A stretch of 34,230 nt of DNA, taken from contig JANYJB010000019.1 in assembly GCA_025361935.1 (NCBI GenBank), positions 1 through 34,230 of the forward strand, read 5' to 3'. Shown here piece by piece: positions 17,523 to 26,075 of this stretch. Position 1 is the first letter of the stretch. The number at the start of each line of letters is the position of its first letter. This DNA is from Verrucomicrobiota bacterium (GTDB lineage Bacteria > Verrucomicrobiota > Verrucomicrobiia > Opitutales > Opitutaceae). The notes beneath the pieces were generated by a model. The model was not told the DNA's origin. It was given only the letters and a program-made list of their open reading frames with translations, and ran no database searches. The position numbers and the translations under genes are program-made.

Positions 17523-20480
17523 ATGAAACTCATCCGTATTCTCCTCATTGGTGTCGTCGGCATTGCGCTTCTTGCGGCGGTGGTGATCGCACTGGCTTTT
17601 AACTCCGGGGTGCAAACCTGGGCTGCACGCCGCGCCATCGCCTCACAAGCCGGTCTCAATCTGACGATCAGTGAAGTGAACGCCGGTCTTAACGTCACTC
17701 GTTTGGAGAACGTTCATCTCATCAAGCCGGGTGTTGATCTCCTGCTGCCTTCGGTCGAGGTGGCCGTGTCGCTTGCTGATGCGGCGATCAGCCGGGTCGC
17801 CGTGAAACGCGTGGTCGCCAAGGGATGGACGCTCGATCTGGGCCAGCCCGTGACGACCAAAGTCGGCGGTCAGTCCGCGGTATCGCCCGAGCCTGCGGTG
17901 CCTCCGGCACAGGCGGTGAGCCAGGCGTTTGCGGGCATTTTCCAGCAGCTTAAACTTCCGGTCGATTTCTCGTTGGACGGCCTGGATGTCGAGGGGGACG
18001 TCGTCCTGCCGGCTGGCCAGGGCACGGTGCATGTGATCGCCACCGGCGGAAACATCGGCTCGGGACAGGACGGGGCGATTGTGTTCAAGGCGGTCCTTGC
18101 CTCCGCCAAAAAGGACGCGCCCGTCGCGGCGTTGTCCCTTCAGAGCGATGTCATCGTGCGCATGGACACGCCGCGTTCGTTTGAACACGTGGCGGCGACC
18201 ATGAAGGCCACGGCCAAGGGCGGGCAGTTTCCCAACGGCGCCGACGTGCAGATCGCAGTGGATGCCGTGCGCGGGGCCAAAGGCGGCGAAGCGTATTCCG
18301 TCGTTTTGCGCGCGGGGCAGAAGGAACTGGTGAACTTCTCCGCCAAGCTGCCGGAGGGCGCGGCGCCGCTCGCCGGAACCTGGACCCTCGACGTGCACGA
18401 TACGGACATCGCGCCGTTCACCCTCGGCATGAAGCTGCCGGAGTTTGCGGCGGCGGGGCGGGGGACCGTCGCGGCGGACCGTGCGCTTTCGGAGATTCAC
18501 GCGAGCGGAGAGCTCAAGACTGCGGTGGACCAGCTGACGGCGTTTTCGCCGGAGTTTTCCGCCATCGGCCGGGTCGAGTTCACGACCGAGTTTGATGTGA
18601 CCCGCCTAGGCGACGTCATCCGCATCGACAGGTTTTCTTCGCATCTCTCGGCCGCAAATCCGGTCGCCAGCGTCGCGTCGCGGCAGGTTCTTAAGTTTAA
18701 CTCGGCGACCCGTGTGCTGGATGCCGTCAGTCCGGCGGACGATCTTTTTCAAATCAGCGTGCAGGGTCTGCCGCTTGCGTGGGCGCGGCATTTCCTGCCG
18801 GGCTTCGACATCACGGGGGACGACCTGCGCGGCGAATTTGCCGCCAGCGCGCGCGACGGCGGTTTCACGCTCCGGCCGACCGCGCCTCTTACGGTCAACA
18901 AGCTGAACGTCGCGCAGGGCGGCAAGCCGTTGGTGTCCGCGCTCGACGTGAGCCTGAGCGTTGGTGGCGACTACACTCCGAAAGGTTGGCAGGCGGAGGT
19001 TTCCAATTTTTCCGTGGTTAGCGGCGCCTCGACCGTGCTCAAACTGAACGCGCGCGCCGGGCAGCTCGCCGGTGCCAACCAGCCGATCAAGGCGACCGTC
19101 GCCTTCGAGGCGGATTTGGGCACCGCGATGGCCCAACCGGCGGCACCCGCCGGACTGGCGTTGGCGCAGGGCGTGGTGCGCGGCGATGTCACCGCGAGTC
19201 TGGCCGACAAGCAGGAGTTTGCTGTGACGCTACAGCTCGCGAACCTGGAGTCGAAGGCACATCAGGCGCTTCCGAGTGTGGCGTTTTACCTGCGGGCTGA
19301 TCGCGCCGCCAACGGCCAGATTGATGCGCAGGCTCCCATCGTTATCACCAACGCCGGCCGCAAATCCGATCTCACCGTGGGCGCTTCCGTGCAGATGGGA
19401 AAACCCGGTCCGAAAATCGCCGCGCAGTTGAAGAGCGAGGCGCTTTACGTCGAAGACCTGAAACTTTTCTCCGGGCTGTTCGCCTCGACGGGGACCGGCG
19501 CGCCGGATTCGCAACCTGCTCCTGCGACGTCACCCGCCCAGTCGTTGCCGCCGCCTGCCGTAACCTCCGGTCCGCTCTGGGCGAATGTTTCCGGTGAGCT
19601 CAAGCTGGAGCTCAAGAAGGTCGTTTATTCGCCGACCTTTGCGGTCACCGACATCGGTGGCGCGGTCAAGATCACGCCCGGGGCGGTTTCGCTCGACGCC
19701 TTGCGTGCCGTGCTCGGCGGCGAGGGAACGCTGAAGGCGGGTGGCAGCCTGAGTTACGACGCCAAACAGGCCGCCGCGCCCTACGCGCTCAAGGCCGACG
19801 TGGTGGTTGCGAACTTTGATCCCGCGCCGCTCCTGCGCGGGCTTGACCCGACGAAGCCCGTGGCGGTCGAAGGCAAGTTCGACCTTACCACGCATCTCGC
19901 CGGGCGCACGCTCGCGCTGGAGGGCTTCAAGGAGTCGGCCTTGGGCGATGTCAGCCTCATCAGTCGCGGCGGCACGTTGCGGGCGTTGGGCGTCAAGGCG
20001 GGTAACACGGCCAGCAACGTGTCCAAGGCCGCCGCCGTCGTGGGCCTGTTCGGTGCGCTCACCGGCAGCAACGCGGCGACCAAGCTCGCCGAGAAGGGCC
20101 AGGCCGCAGCCGATACCATCAAGCAGCTTGGGCGCATCCAGTTCGACCAGCTCAACGTCGTGGTGGCACGTGGCGACAAACGCGACGTGGTCATCAAGGA
20201 GATCACCTTGATCTCGCCCTCCGTGCGACTGGCGGGCTCCGGCAAGATCGCCTACGCGCCGGGTGTTCCTCTGGTGCAGCGCGCGTTGGTGGTGGATTTG
20301 CAACTGGGCGCCCGCGATCAGCTGGCGGGCAACCTGCGCACGTTGCGGCTCCTCGGCGAAGGCGCGGGCGACGATCTCGGCTACCTGCCGCTGGTCGAGC
20401 CCATCAGGCTCGACGGGACGCTGCAGTCGGTCGGCACGGCGCAGTTGCAGCGCCTGATCGACCGCGCGATCGCTGACTAA
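17523..20480 (+). CDS. Large AsmA-like envelope protein
   Basis: 985 residues, anchored by an N-terminal helix (KLIRILLIGVVGIALLAAVVIAL, residues 2-24) with the rest in the periplasm. It opens with the AsmA-type pattern: short helix, NSGVQTWAARRAIASQAGLN, then VHLIKPGVDLLLPSVEVAVS. Long beta-rich repeats follow, with DLTTHLAGRTLALEGFKESA and GAGDDLGYLPLVEPIRLDGTL near the C-terminus. AsmA/TamB-like proteins form lipid-transfer grooves between membranes. A Pro/Ala linker lies near residues 660-680 (PDSQPAPATSPAQSLPPPAV). It stands alone, 52 bp ahead of the AAA ATPase gene, same strand; co-transcription is possible. The exact subfamily (AsmA, YhdP-like or DUF748) is not settled. Confidence 0.75.
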   Translation: MKLIRILLIGVVGIALLAAVVIALAFNSGVQTWAARRAIASQAGLNLTISEVNAGLNVTRLENVHLIKPGVDLLLPSVEVAVSLADAAISRVAVKRVVAKGWTLDLGQPVTTKVGGQSAVSPEPAVPPAQAVSQAFAGIFQQLKLPVDFSLDGLDVEGDVVLPAGQGTVHVIATGGNIGSGQDGAIVFKAVLASAKKDAPVAALSLQSDVIVRMDTPRSFEHVAATMKATAKGGQFPNGADVQIAVDAVRGAKGGEAYSVVLRAGQKELVNFSAKLPEGAAPLAGTWTLDVHDTDIAPFTLGMKLPEFAAAGRGTVAADRALSEIHASGELKTAVDQLTAFSPEFSAIGRVEFTTEFDVTRLGDVIRIDRFSSHLSAANPVASVASRQVLKFNSATRVLDAVSPADDLFQISVQGLPLAWARHFLPGFDITGDDLRGEFAASARDGGFTLRPTAPLTVNKLNVAQGGKPLVSALDVSLSVGGDYTPKGWQAEVSNFSVVSGASTVLKLNARAGQLAGANQPIKATVAFEADLGTAMAQPAAPAGLALAQGVVRGDVTASLADKQEFAVTLQLANLESKAHQALPSVAFYLRADRAANGQIDAQAPIVITNAGRKSDLTVGASVQMGKPGPKIAAQLKSEALYVEDLKLFSGLFASTGTGAPDSQPAPATSPAQSLPPPAVTSGPLWANVSGELKLELKKVVYSPTFAVTDIGGAVKITPGAVSLDALRAVLGGEGTLKAGGSLSYDAKQAAAPYALKADVVVANFDPAPLLRGLDPTKPVAVEGKFDLTTHLAGRTLALEGFKESALGDVSLISRGGTLRALGVKAGNTASNVSKAAAVVGLFGALTGSNAATKLAEKGQAAADTIKQLGRIQFDQLNVVVARGDKRDVVIKEITLISPSVRLAGSGKIAYAPGVPLVQRALVVDLQLGARDQLAGNLRTLRLLGEGAGDDLGYLPLVEPIRLDGTLQSVGTAQLQRLIDRAIAD

Positions 20481-20532
20481 GGCGCGGCGAGCTTTGCGTT
20501 GAATCTCCCGTGCGTCGCGTCAGGATGGCGGC

Positions 20533-21537
20533 GTGATCGCTTCCGTTGCTTTCCGGAACTTCAAGGCGCTGCGCGAAACCAGCCTCGTGCTGGCGCCGTT
20601 CAACCTGCTGATCGGGCCGAATGGTTCGGGCAAGACCAGCCTCATCCAGTCCATGCTTCAACTGCGCACGCTGGCCCGCCTGCCGCTCCGCGAGCCTGTG
20701 CCCGACGGCGAACGCCGGCCCGAGGCCGCTGAAATCACCTTTCGTTTTCATCCGCCGTTCGACGGACTGGAGGTTTCCTTGAGCTGCGTGCTGGAGGCGG
20801 TGTGCGATTTTTTGCAAGTCACGCCTTTGCCGAAAGGCGACGGGGTTGACGATTGGGTCGGCCTGCGGGCGCGGCTGTTGAGCACGCGCAGCTACCGTTT
20901 CGACCACGAGGCCATCGCCTCCGCGTCGGCGTTGAAGGACGGTGCGGAACTTTCGGAAAATGGAGGCAACCTTGCCGCCGTCCTGGCCGTGCGCCGCAAG
21001 GATAACCCCCAGTCCTTCGCGCGATTCAAGGCGGAGTTGCTTCGCATCCAACCCGAGTATGACGAACTCATCCTGGTCGAACGCGCCGCCCGCACGGCGG
21101 CGTTCGAGCTGCGGCTGGCCGACGGCGGCGAGCTTGTCCCGGCCGACAGTCTCGCGCAGGGCACGCTTTATCTGATGGCCATACTCGCGCTCGCGTTCGA
21201 TCCGGCGCCGCCCGCCATCGTGTGCATCGAGGAGATCGACCGCGGTATCCATCCGCGGCTGCTCCGGGAAGTCCGCGACACGCTTTACCGTCTCAGCTAC
21301 CCGGCATCCACGGGCGAAACGCACGCCCCGTCGCAAGTGGTGGCGACCACGCATTCACCCTACTTGTTGGATCTTTTTCGTGATCATCCCGAGGAGGTTG
21401 TCATCTCCGAAAAAAACGGCCGGGCCGCGCGTTTCACGCGTCTGAGCGACCGGGCCGATCTCGCTTCGTTGCTGGAAGACGGTTCACTGGGTGACCTGTG
21501 GTTTTCAGGAATCTTGGGAGGAGTCCCCGACGAATGA
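20533..21537 (+). CDS. AAA-family ATPase, first gene of an OLD-like pair
   Basis: A 334-residue SMC/ABC-like ATPase of the AAA_21 type. Visible are the N-terminal NFKALRETSL strand, Walker A GPNGSGKT (28-35), a degenerate signature DSLAQGTLYLMAILALAF near 205-222, Walker B IVCIEEIDRGIHPRLL near 230, and the switch histidine in VVATTHSPYLLDLF. This layout is that of OLD, RloA and related defence ATPases. GTG start with AGGA 7 bp upstream. Its TGA overlaps the ATG of the next gene (ATGA), so the two are translationally coupled. A role in phage defence is inferred from architecture; a repair role is possible. Confidence 0.88.
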   Translation: MIASVAFRNFKALRETSLVLAPFNLLIGPNGSGKTSLIQSMLQLRTLARLPLREPVPDGERRPEAAEITFRFHPPFDGLEVSLSCVLEAVCDFLQVTPLPKGDGVDDWVGLRARLLSTRSYRFDHEAIASASALKDGAELSENGGNLAAVLAVRRKDNPQSFARFKAELLRIQPEYDELILVERAARTAAFELRLADGGELVPADSLAQGTLYLMAILALAFDPAPPAIVCIEEIDRGIHPRLLREVRDTLYRLSYPASTGETHAPSQVVATTHSPYLLDLFRDHPEEVVISEKNGRAARFTRLSDRADLASLLEDGSLGDLWFSGILGGVPDE

Positions 21538-22175
21538 TGAAGCTCGCCGTCCTGAGCGAATCACCCGCCGACGAGACCGCCATCGCGATCTTGATCGAGG
21601 CGGTGCTGGGGGGGCATTTCAAGCATGTCCACCCCGGTCTGCGGGCGCGCGGCTGGCCCTCGGTCGCACAGGTCCTGCCGTCGATCATCCGGCATCTCCA
21701 TTTCAACACCGATGCCGACGGCTTGGTCGTGGTGGTGGACAGCGACGACTCTGTCCTGCACACCGGCGAGCATGAGTCCCCCGGCTATTTTCATCCGCAG
21801 TGCCGGATGTGCCGCCTGCGGGCGGTTTTCCGGCAGACTGCGAAAAAATTCCCCGCCGCGCACGGGCGCAGCCGGGTGCTGCGTGGGGTGGGGATTGCCG
21901 TGCCCGCCGTCGAGGCGTGGTATCTGTGCGGGCTCGACGAGCAGGTGACGGAAAACGCCTGGGGCGAGGGGCAGCGCTTGGGGCAGCTTCCCTACACGCG
22001 GGCGCAGCTGAAGTTCCGCGTCTATGGCACCGACCGCCCGAACCTCCAGCTGGAGACGCAGCGCGCCGTGGAGGAGGTGCGCCGCCAGCGCCATGACCTG
22101 CGCCGCCTGGAAAACGATTTCCCCAGCTTCGCCGCTCTCGCCCGTGACTTGAGGTTGTGGCCAAAAAATAGTTGA
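21534..22175 (+). CDS. TOPRIM-like (DUF4276-like) partner protein
   Basis: 213 residues, starting inside the stop of the AAA ATPase gene. The order fits a TOPRIM nuclease fold: an acidic start VLSESPADETAIAILIEAVL (Glu9/Glu14), the strand-acidic motif GLVVVVDSDDS (Asp69, Asp71, Asp72), and the VGIAVPAVEAWYLCG block (Glu127) recalling the PEIEAWLL-type motif of DUF4276. It contains a CxxC pair (PQCRMCRL) not needed for TOPRIM, and the C-terminal third is Arg-rich and helical. TOPRIM partners of AAA ATPases act as nucleases in OLD and PARIS-like systems. The assignment is by motif pattern, not a search. Confidence 0.7.
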   Translation: MMKLAVLSESPADETAIAILIEAVLGGHFKHVHPGLRARGWPSVAQVLPSIIRHLHFNTDADGLVVVVDSDDSVLHTGEHESPGYFHPQCRMCRLRAVFRQTAKKFPAAHGRSRVLRGVGIAVPAVEAWYLCGLDEQVTENAWGEGQRLGQLPYTRAQLKFRVYGTDRPNLQLETQRAVEEVRRQRHDLRRLENDFPSFAALARDLRLWPKNS

Positions 22176-22183
22176 CATATAAA
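22155..22183 (+). promoter_or_regulatory. Promoter candidate for the marR operon
   Basis: TTGTGG at 22155-22160 and TATAAA at 22178-22183, 17 bp apart, overlapping the end of the TOPRIM-like gene and 24 bp ahead of the marR ATG. An alternative TTGACA at 22172-22177 has no good -10. The AT-rich TTGACATATAAACAA stretch (22172-22186), an imperfect TTG-N9-CAA, could be the MarR operator, giving autoregulation. Confidence 0.4.
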
Positions 22184-22207
22184 CAATCGCTACCACAACG
22201 GAAGCCC

Positions 22208-22654
22208 ATGCAGACGACGCCGGGCTACGAACTGACCAGGGAGGTGATGGCGACGGCGGACACGTTTCTCCGCGAAAGCCAGCGGCTTTTCCGCCCGTAT
22301 GGGCTGACGGCGGCGCAATACAACGTGCTCAACGTCCTCGCCGCGTCCGCCGACGGGCTGAGCCAGCGCGAGCTGGGCGACATCCTTGTGGTGGACCGCT
22401 CCAACGTGACCGGCCTGCTCGACCGCCTCGAAAAAGCCGGGTTGGTGAAACGCACCGACCATCCCTCCGACCGGCGCGTTTACCGCGTTTCGCTGACTGC
22501 TTCCGGGCGGAAACTGTGGGCCAAGGTCCAGCCGCTCTACCTCAAGGTGGCCGCGCAGGTCACGGCGGGCCTCGGCGAGAAACAGATCGGCGGCGCGATT
22601 GCGGTTTTGAAATCATTGCAGGCCGGGGCGGTTTCCTGGCGTTTGCCGGAGTAA
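22208..22654 (+). CDS. MarR-family transcriptional regulator
   Basis: A 148-residue winged-helix dimer protein that usually represses its own operon and is released by a small ligand. Visible are the N-terminal dimer helix, RPYGLTAAQYNVLNVLAAS, the recognition helix region LSQRELGDILVVDRSNVTGL, and the wing KRTDHPSDRRVYRVSLT (the DxRxxxxxLT hallmark). The ATG at 22208 is preferred over 22172, which lies in the promoter stretch. The acyltransferase gene begins 23 bp after its stop, so it probably controls that lipid operon, perhaps in response to a fatty acyl compound. Confidence 0.92.
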   Translation: MQTTPGYELTREVMATADTFLRESQRLFRPYGLTAAQYNVLNVLAASADGLSQRELGDILVVDRSNVTGLLDRLEKAGLVKRTDHPSDRRVYRVSLTASGRKLWAKVQPLYLKVAAQVTAGLGEKQIGGAIAVLKSLQAGAVSWRLPE

Positions 22655-22677
22655 ACGGCGTTCATCCCCTTTCACCC

Positions 22678-24912
22678 GTGGCTTCCTCTTCCTGTTTTCG
22701 TCGCACGCACACCCCTTGGATTTTGGCCTTTCCGGTCATTTGTCTCGCGCGGCTTTTCTACCGCGTGCGTTCGCGTGGGGCGGAGCGGCTTCCCGAGGGC
22801 GGCGCGCTGCTGGTGGCAAACCACCTCTCCTACATGGATGCGGTCGTGCTTCAGTTGGCGTGTCCGCGTCCGATCCGGTTCGTGGGCTCGGAGGCGTTCA
22901 TGAGGCAGAACTGGCTCTACCGGCTGGCTTTCAAACTCACTGGAACCATCCCCGTGGCGCCGACCAACGCGCTTGAGACCACGCGGCACGTTGCGAAGTC
23001 GCTGCAAGCCGGCGAACTCGTGCTCATTTTCCCGGAGGGATCCATCTCGCGCACCGGGCAGCTGATGAAGCTGGAGCGCGGCTTCGAACTCATGGCGCGC
23101 AAGGCCGACGTGCCGGTTGTGCCCGTGGTGCACGACGGACTGTGGGGCTCGGTGTTTTCGTTTTCGGAAAACAAATACCTCTTCAAATCCCCCCGCGTGA
23201 TGCGCACCGCCGTGTTTGTCGCGTGGGGCGCGCCGATTCCGGCGAAAGAAGCCGACCGCGTGGCCGTCCGCCGGGCGTTGCTCGATCTTGGATGCGAGGC
23301 GTTTGAGGAACGCCCGCAGCTCAAGCGCCATCTCGGCCGCGAGATCGTGCGCGGGCTGGTGCGCCGTCCCGGTCATGTGCCGCTGGTGGACCGCACCGGC
23401 GAGCGGCGTCCGCTCACGGGTGCGCGGCTGCTGGCCGCCGCCGCCGCGCTGTCGCGGCACCTCAAGTGCACCGTGGCCGAGACGCGCGTGGGTATCGTGC
23501 TGCCGCCCGGCGCGGGCGCGACCATCGCCAATCTCGCGGTGATCTGCGCGGGCAAGGTGCCGGTCAACCTGAACTTCACGGCTGGCCGCGCCGCCGTCGA
23601 ATCCAGCCTGCGCATAGCGGGCGTGAAGACGGTGATCTCGGCGGACGCTTTGCGGGCCAAGATCCCCGATTTCCCGTGGCCGGAGCGCACGCTCGATCTC
23701 GGGAAAACCCTCACGGAAACCGTGGGCAAAGGGGCGATGCTGCCGTGGTTTGTCGCCGCGTGGGTGCTGCCCAACCAGATGGTCGCCCGCCTGCTTGGCC
23801 TGCCCAAGCATGGCGACCGCGCCGAGGCCGGCCTGCTTTTCACGAGCGGCAGCTCGGGCGAGCCGAAGGGCGTGGCGCTTTCGCACCGCAACATTCTGGC
23901 CAACTGCTGGCAGTTTTCATCGCTCTCTATCCTGCCGCAGTCGGCGGTGATGCTCAGCTGCCTGCCGATGTTTCACAGCTTCGGCTTCACCGTGAACCTG
24001 TGGTATCCGCTCATCCGCGGCTGCCGCTCGGTCACGGTGCCGAGCCCGCTGGAGACTCGCAAAATCATCGACGCCATCCGCGACGAGAAGATCACCGTGA
24101 TGGTCGGCGCGCCCACGTTCATGCGGCCGATCCTGAAGAAGGCGGAGCCGCATGAACTGAAGACGCTGAAGATTCTCGTTTCCGGCGCGGAAAAGATGCC
24201 GATGGATCTCTACCGGGGCGTGCTGGAAAAGTTCGAGTTAGAGATCATGGAAGGCTACGGCATGACCGAGGCCTCGCCCGCGACCAACGTCAACCAGCCC
24301 GATCCGCTTATCGTGACCGACACGGCGGAACACCAGACGGGCAAACGTCTGGGCACGGTCGGCCGCATGATGGTCGGCATGACCGCCCGCGTGCTTGATC
24401 CGGAGACCAAGTCGCCGGTGGCGGGCGACCAGACGGGCATGATCGCCTTTCGCGGGGCCAATATTTTTTCGGGTTACCTCGGTGACGACGAGAAAACGCG
24501 TTCGGTCTTTCACGACGGCTGGTATCTCACCGGCGACCTCGGGCGCTTCGACGAAGACGGGTTTCTCACCATCGAGGGGCGGCTCTCGCGGTTTTCCAAG
24601 ATCGGCGGCGAGATGGTTCCGCATGGCACCGTCGAGCAAACGATCATCGACGCCTTTGCCCTCGACCAAGCCGACGGCTATGCTCTGGTCGTCGTGGGCG
24701 TGCCCGACCCCGGCAAGGGCGAGCAGCTCGTGCTGCTGAGCGCGCGCGATGAAATCACCGCCGATACCGTGCGCACCAAGCTAACGGAGGCCGGCATGCC
24801 CAACCTTTGGGTGCCGCGCACCGTGATCCGCGTGGAGACGATTCCCGTGCTGGGGACGGGCAAACTCGACCTCAAGGCGTGCCGGGAACTGGCGGGAAAG
24901 GCGGTCGCGTGA
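22678..24912 (+). CDS. Bifunctional acyltransferase / acyl-activating enzyme, Aas-like
   Basis: About 744 residues combining two enzymes as in E. coli Aas, which reacylates lysophospholipids with acyl-ACP made by its own synthetase. The N-terminal PlsC-type half has the catalytic NHLSYMDAV (H-x4-D) near 47-52 and LIFPEGSISRTG. The C-terminal ANL half has LLFTSGSSGEPKGVALSHRN (ATP loop), EGYGMTEASPATNVN, and GWYLTGDLGRFDEDGFL (Asp of the hinge), ending at the lysine region GTGKLDLKA. The start is GTG 22678, 23 bp after marR; a longer open frame reaches into marR and is not used. Its TGA overlaps the GTG of the next gene (GTGA). No multi-pass membrane part as in LplT fusions. Confidence 0.92.
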   Translation: MASSSCFRRTHTPWILAFPVICLARLFYRVRSRGAERLPEGGALLVANHLSYMDAVVLQLACPRPIRFVGSEAFMRQNWLYRLAFKLTGTIPVAPTNALETTRHVAKSLQAGELVLIFPEGSISRTGQLMKLERGFELMARKADVPVVPVVHDGLWGSVFSFSENKYLFKSPRVMRTAVFVAWGAPIPAKEADRVAVRRALLDLGCEAFEERPQLKRHLGREIVRGLVRRPGHVPLVDRTGERRPLTGARLLAAAAALSRHLKCTVAETRVGIVLPPGAGATIANLAVICAGKVPVNLNFTAGRAAVESSLRIAGVKTVISADALRAKIPDFPWPERTLDLGKTLTETVGKGAMLPWFVAAWVLPNQMVARLLGLPKHGDRAEAGLLFTSGSSGEPKGVALSHRNILANCWQFSSLSILPQSAVMLSCLPMFHSFGFTVNLWYPLIRGCRSVTVPSPLETRKIIDAIRDEKITVMVGAPTFMRPILKKAEPHELKTLKILVSGAEKMPMDLYRGVLEKFELEIMEGYGMTEASPATNVNQPDPLIVTDTAEHQTGKRLGTVGRMMVGMTARVLDPETKSPVAGDQTGMIAFRGANIFSGYLGDDEKTRSVFHDGWYLTGDLGRFDEDGFLTIEGRLSRFSKIGGEMVPHGTVEQTIIDAFALDQADGYALVVVGVPDPGKGEQLVLLSARDEITADTVRTKLTEAGMPNLWVPRTVIRVETIPVLGTGKLDLKACRELAGKAVA

Positions 24913-25628
24913 CGGGCGTTCACACGATTCGGGGCGTGATGGGGAACTGCCACCTGCTCGTTGGCGAGCATCGGGAGGTTGTGCTGCTCGACACCGGTCT
25001 GATCGGGGAGCCGTGGCTTATCCGCCGCCGCCTGCGGCACCTGGGGCTGACTCCGGACGATGTGAAGGCCATCCTGCTCACGCACGGGCACCTCGACCAT
25101 GCGGGCAATCTGGCGTGGGCCAGGGAGTGGAGCGGGGCGCCGATTTACGCGCATCGGGCGGAGCAGGCGCATATCGACGGCACGTTTCCCTATGCGGGAG
25201 TGAACCGGTGGTGCGGCCGGTTGGAACGAGCGGGCCGCGCGGTTTTGCGGGCGGGGCGCGCGGTGAAGATCGACCGGTTCATCGCCGACGGGGACGAACT
25301 GCCGTTTTGGGGCGGATTGCGCGTGGTGCATCTGCCGGGGCATACGCTCGGGCACTGCGGTTTTTACAGCGCGAGGCGCGGTGTGCTTTTCAGCGGGGAT
25401 TTGTTCGCGAGCTACTTTTTCAACGTCCACCTGCCGCCGCCGATTCTGAATAGTGCGCCCGAACTGATTCCGGCCAGCTTGGAAAAGGCGTTGCGGCTGA
25501 ACCCGCGCCTGATCGTGCCCCAGCACTACGACGTGCTGGACGGCGAGCTGCACCGGCGCCGCTTTGACCGGCTCTGCGATAAGATACGCCGCCGCCAATC
25601 AAGAGCGTCGGGCGTGCGCCCTGTTTAA
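24909..25628 (+). CDS. MBL-fold metallo-hydrolase
   Basis: About 239 residues of the metallo-beta-lactamase fold, with the metal motif LLTHGHLDHAG (HxHxDH), then VVHLPGHTLGHCGFY (second metal His), FSGDLFASY (metal Asp) and VPQHYDV near the end. It starts with GTG overlapping the stop of the Aas-like gene (GTGA), so it is translationally coupled and third in the MarR operon. The substrate is unknown; its place suggests hydrolysis of an acyl thioester or lipid-linked ester. It is convergent with the DUF6883-type gene (105-bp gap holding a short hairpin). Confidence 0.9.
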   Translation: MTGVHTIRGVMGNCHLLVGEHREVVLLDTGLIGEPWLIRRRLRHLGLTPDDVKAILLTHGHLDHAGNLAWAREWSGAPIYAHRAEQAHIDGTFPYAGVNRWCGRLERAGRAVLRAGRAVKIDRFIADGDELPFWGGLRVVHLPGHTLGHCGFYSARRGVLFSGDLFASYFFNVHLPPPILNSAPELIPASLEKALRLNPRLIVPQHYDVLDGELHRRRFDRLCDKIRRRQSRASGVRPV

Positions 25629-25638
25629 AGTATCACCT

Positions 25639-25657
25639 GCCGCCCAAATCCGGCGGT
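25639..25657. terminator. Short hairpin between convergent operons
   Basis: GCCGCC, loop CAAATCC, GGCGGT: a 6-bp stem with one G-U pair, 10 bp after the metallo-hydrolase stop. No U-tract follows on either strand, so intrinsic termination is doubtful. Confidence 0.3.
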
Positions 25658-25733
25658 TGAGAAGCTCGTTGGAATTAACTAACCCCACCCTCAGCTCTTT
25701 GGCTTGGCATCTTTAATGACGCAGGCGGGTCAT

Positions 25734-26075
25734 TTAACCCAACGGGTGCGCGGTGATGAATCGTGGACGCTCGTCGTCGGGCCGGACTTCCCAAACCGTG
25801 CGAATGCAGGGATTGCTTTTGTCGGGAGTCGGTAGGTGGCAATCGAGCGTGTATTTTATTCCGAACGGAAAGGTTACCTTTCGCACAACCAGATTGCTCC
25901 GGGCGTGATGGCGCAGCGCGTCGGCCATGCCCTCCCAGTCGGACGTGTTAAATCCCCGCCCAATGAAGAATTTCGCCTTTGGGCCTCCCACCGGGTGTTC
26001 GCGACTCAGCAAATAACGAAGGATTTTGGCCTCTTCGACTCGGGCTTCGACGGCGTTGGGTAAAACTTCGCTCAT
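25734..26075 (-). CDS. DUF6883-type small protein coupled to res
   Basis: 113 residues from the ATG at 26075. The pattern ILRYLLSREHPVGGPKAKFF, GRGFNTSDWEGMADALRHHA, FGIKYTLDCHLPTPDKSNP and TVWEVRPDDERPRFITAHP matches what I recall of DUF6883 (family named from memory). The function is unknown; such proteins are small, basic and, as I recall, often beside a DUF4926 gene. Here the ATG overlaps the res TGA by 4 bp (ATGA), so it is translationally coupled as the third gene of the type III restriction operon. A longer open frame reaches back into res in another phase and is an artefact. It could be a toxin, an immunity factor or an accessory nuclease subunit. Confidence 0.78.
   Translation of the reverse strand: MSEVLPNAVEARVEEAKILRYLLSREHPVGGPKAKFFIGRGFNTSDWEGMADALRHHARSNLVVRKVTFPFGIKYTLDCHLPTPDKSNPCIRTVWEVRPDDERPRFITAHPLG

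Noticed and set aside
22516-22677. N-terminal extension of the Aas-like protein into marR
   Set aside because: It is Gly/Arg-rich, overlaps the well-supported marR gene, and GTG 22678 gives the normal N-terminus.
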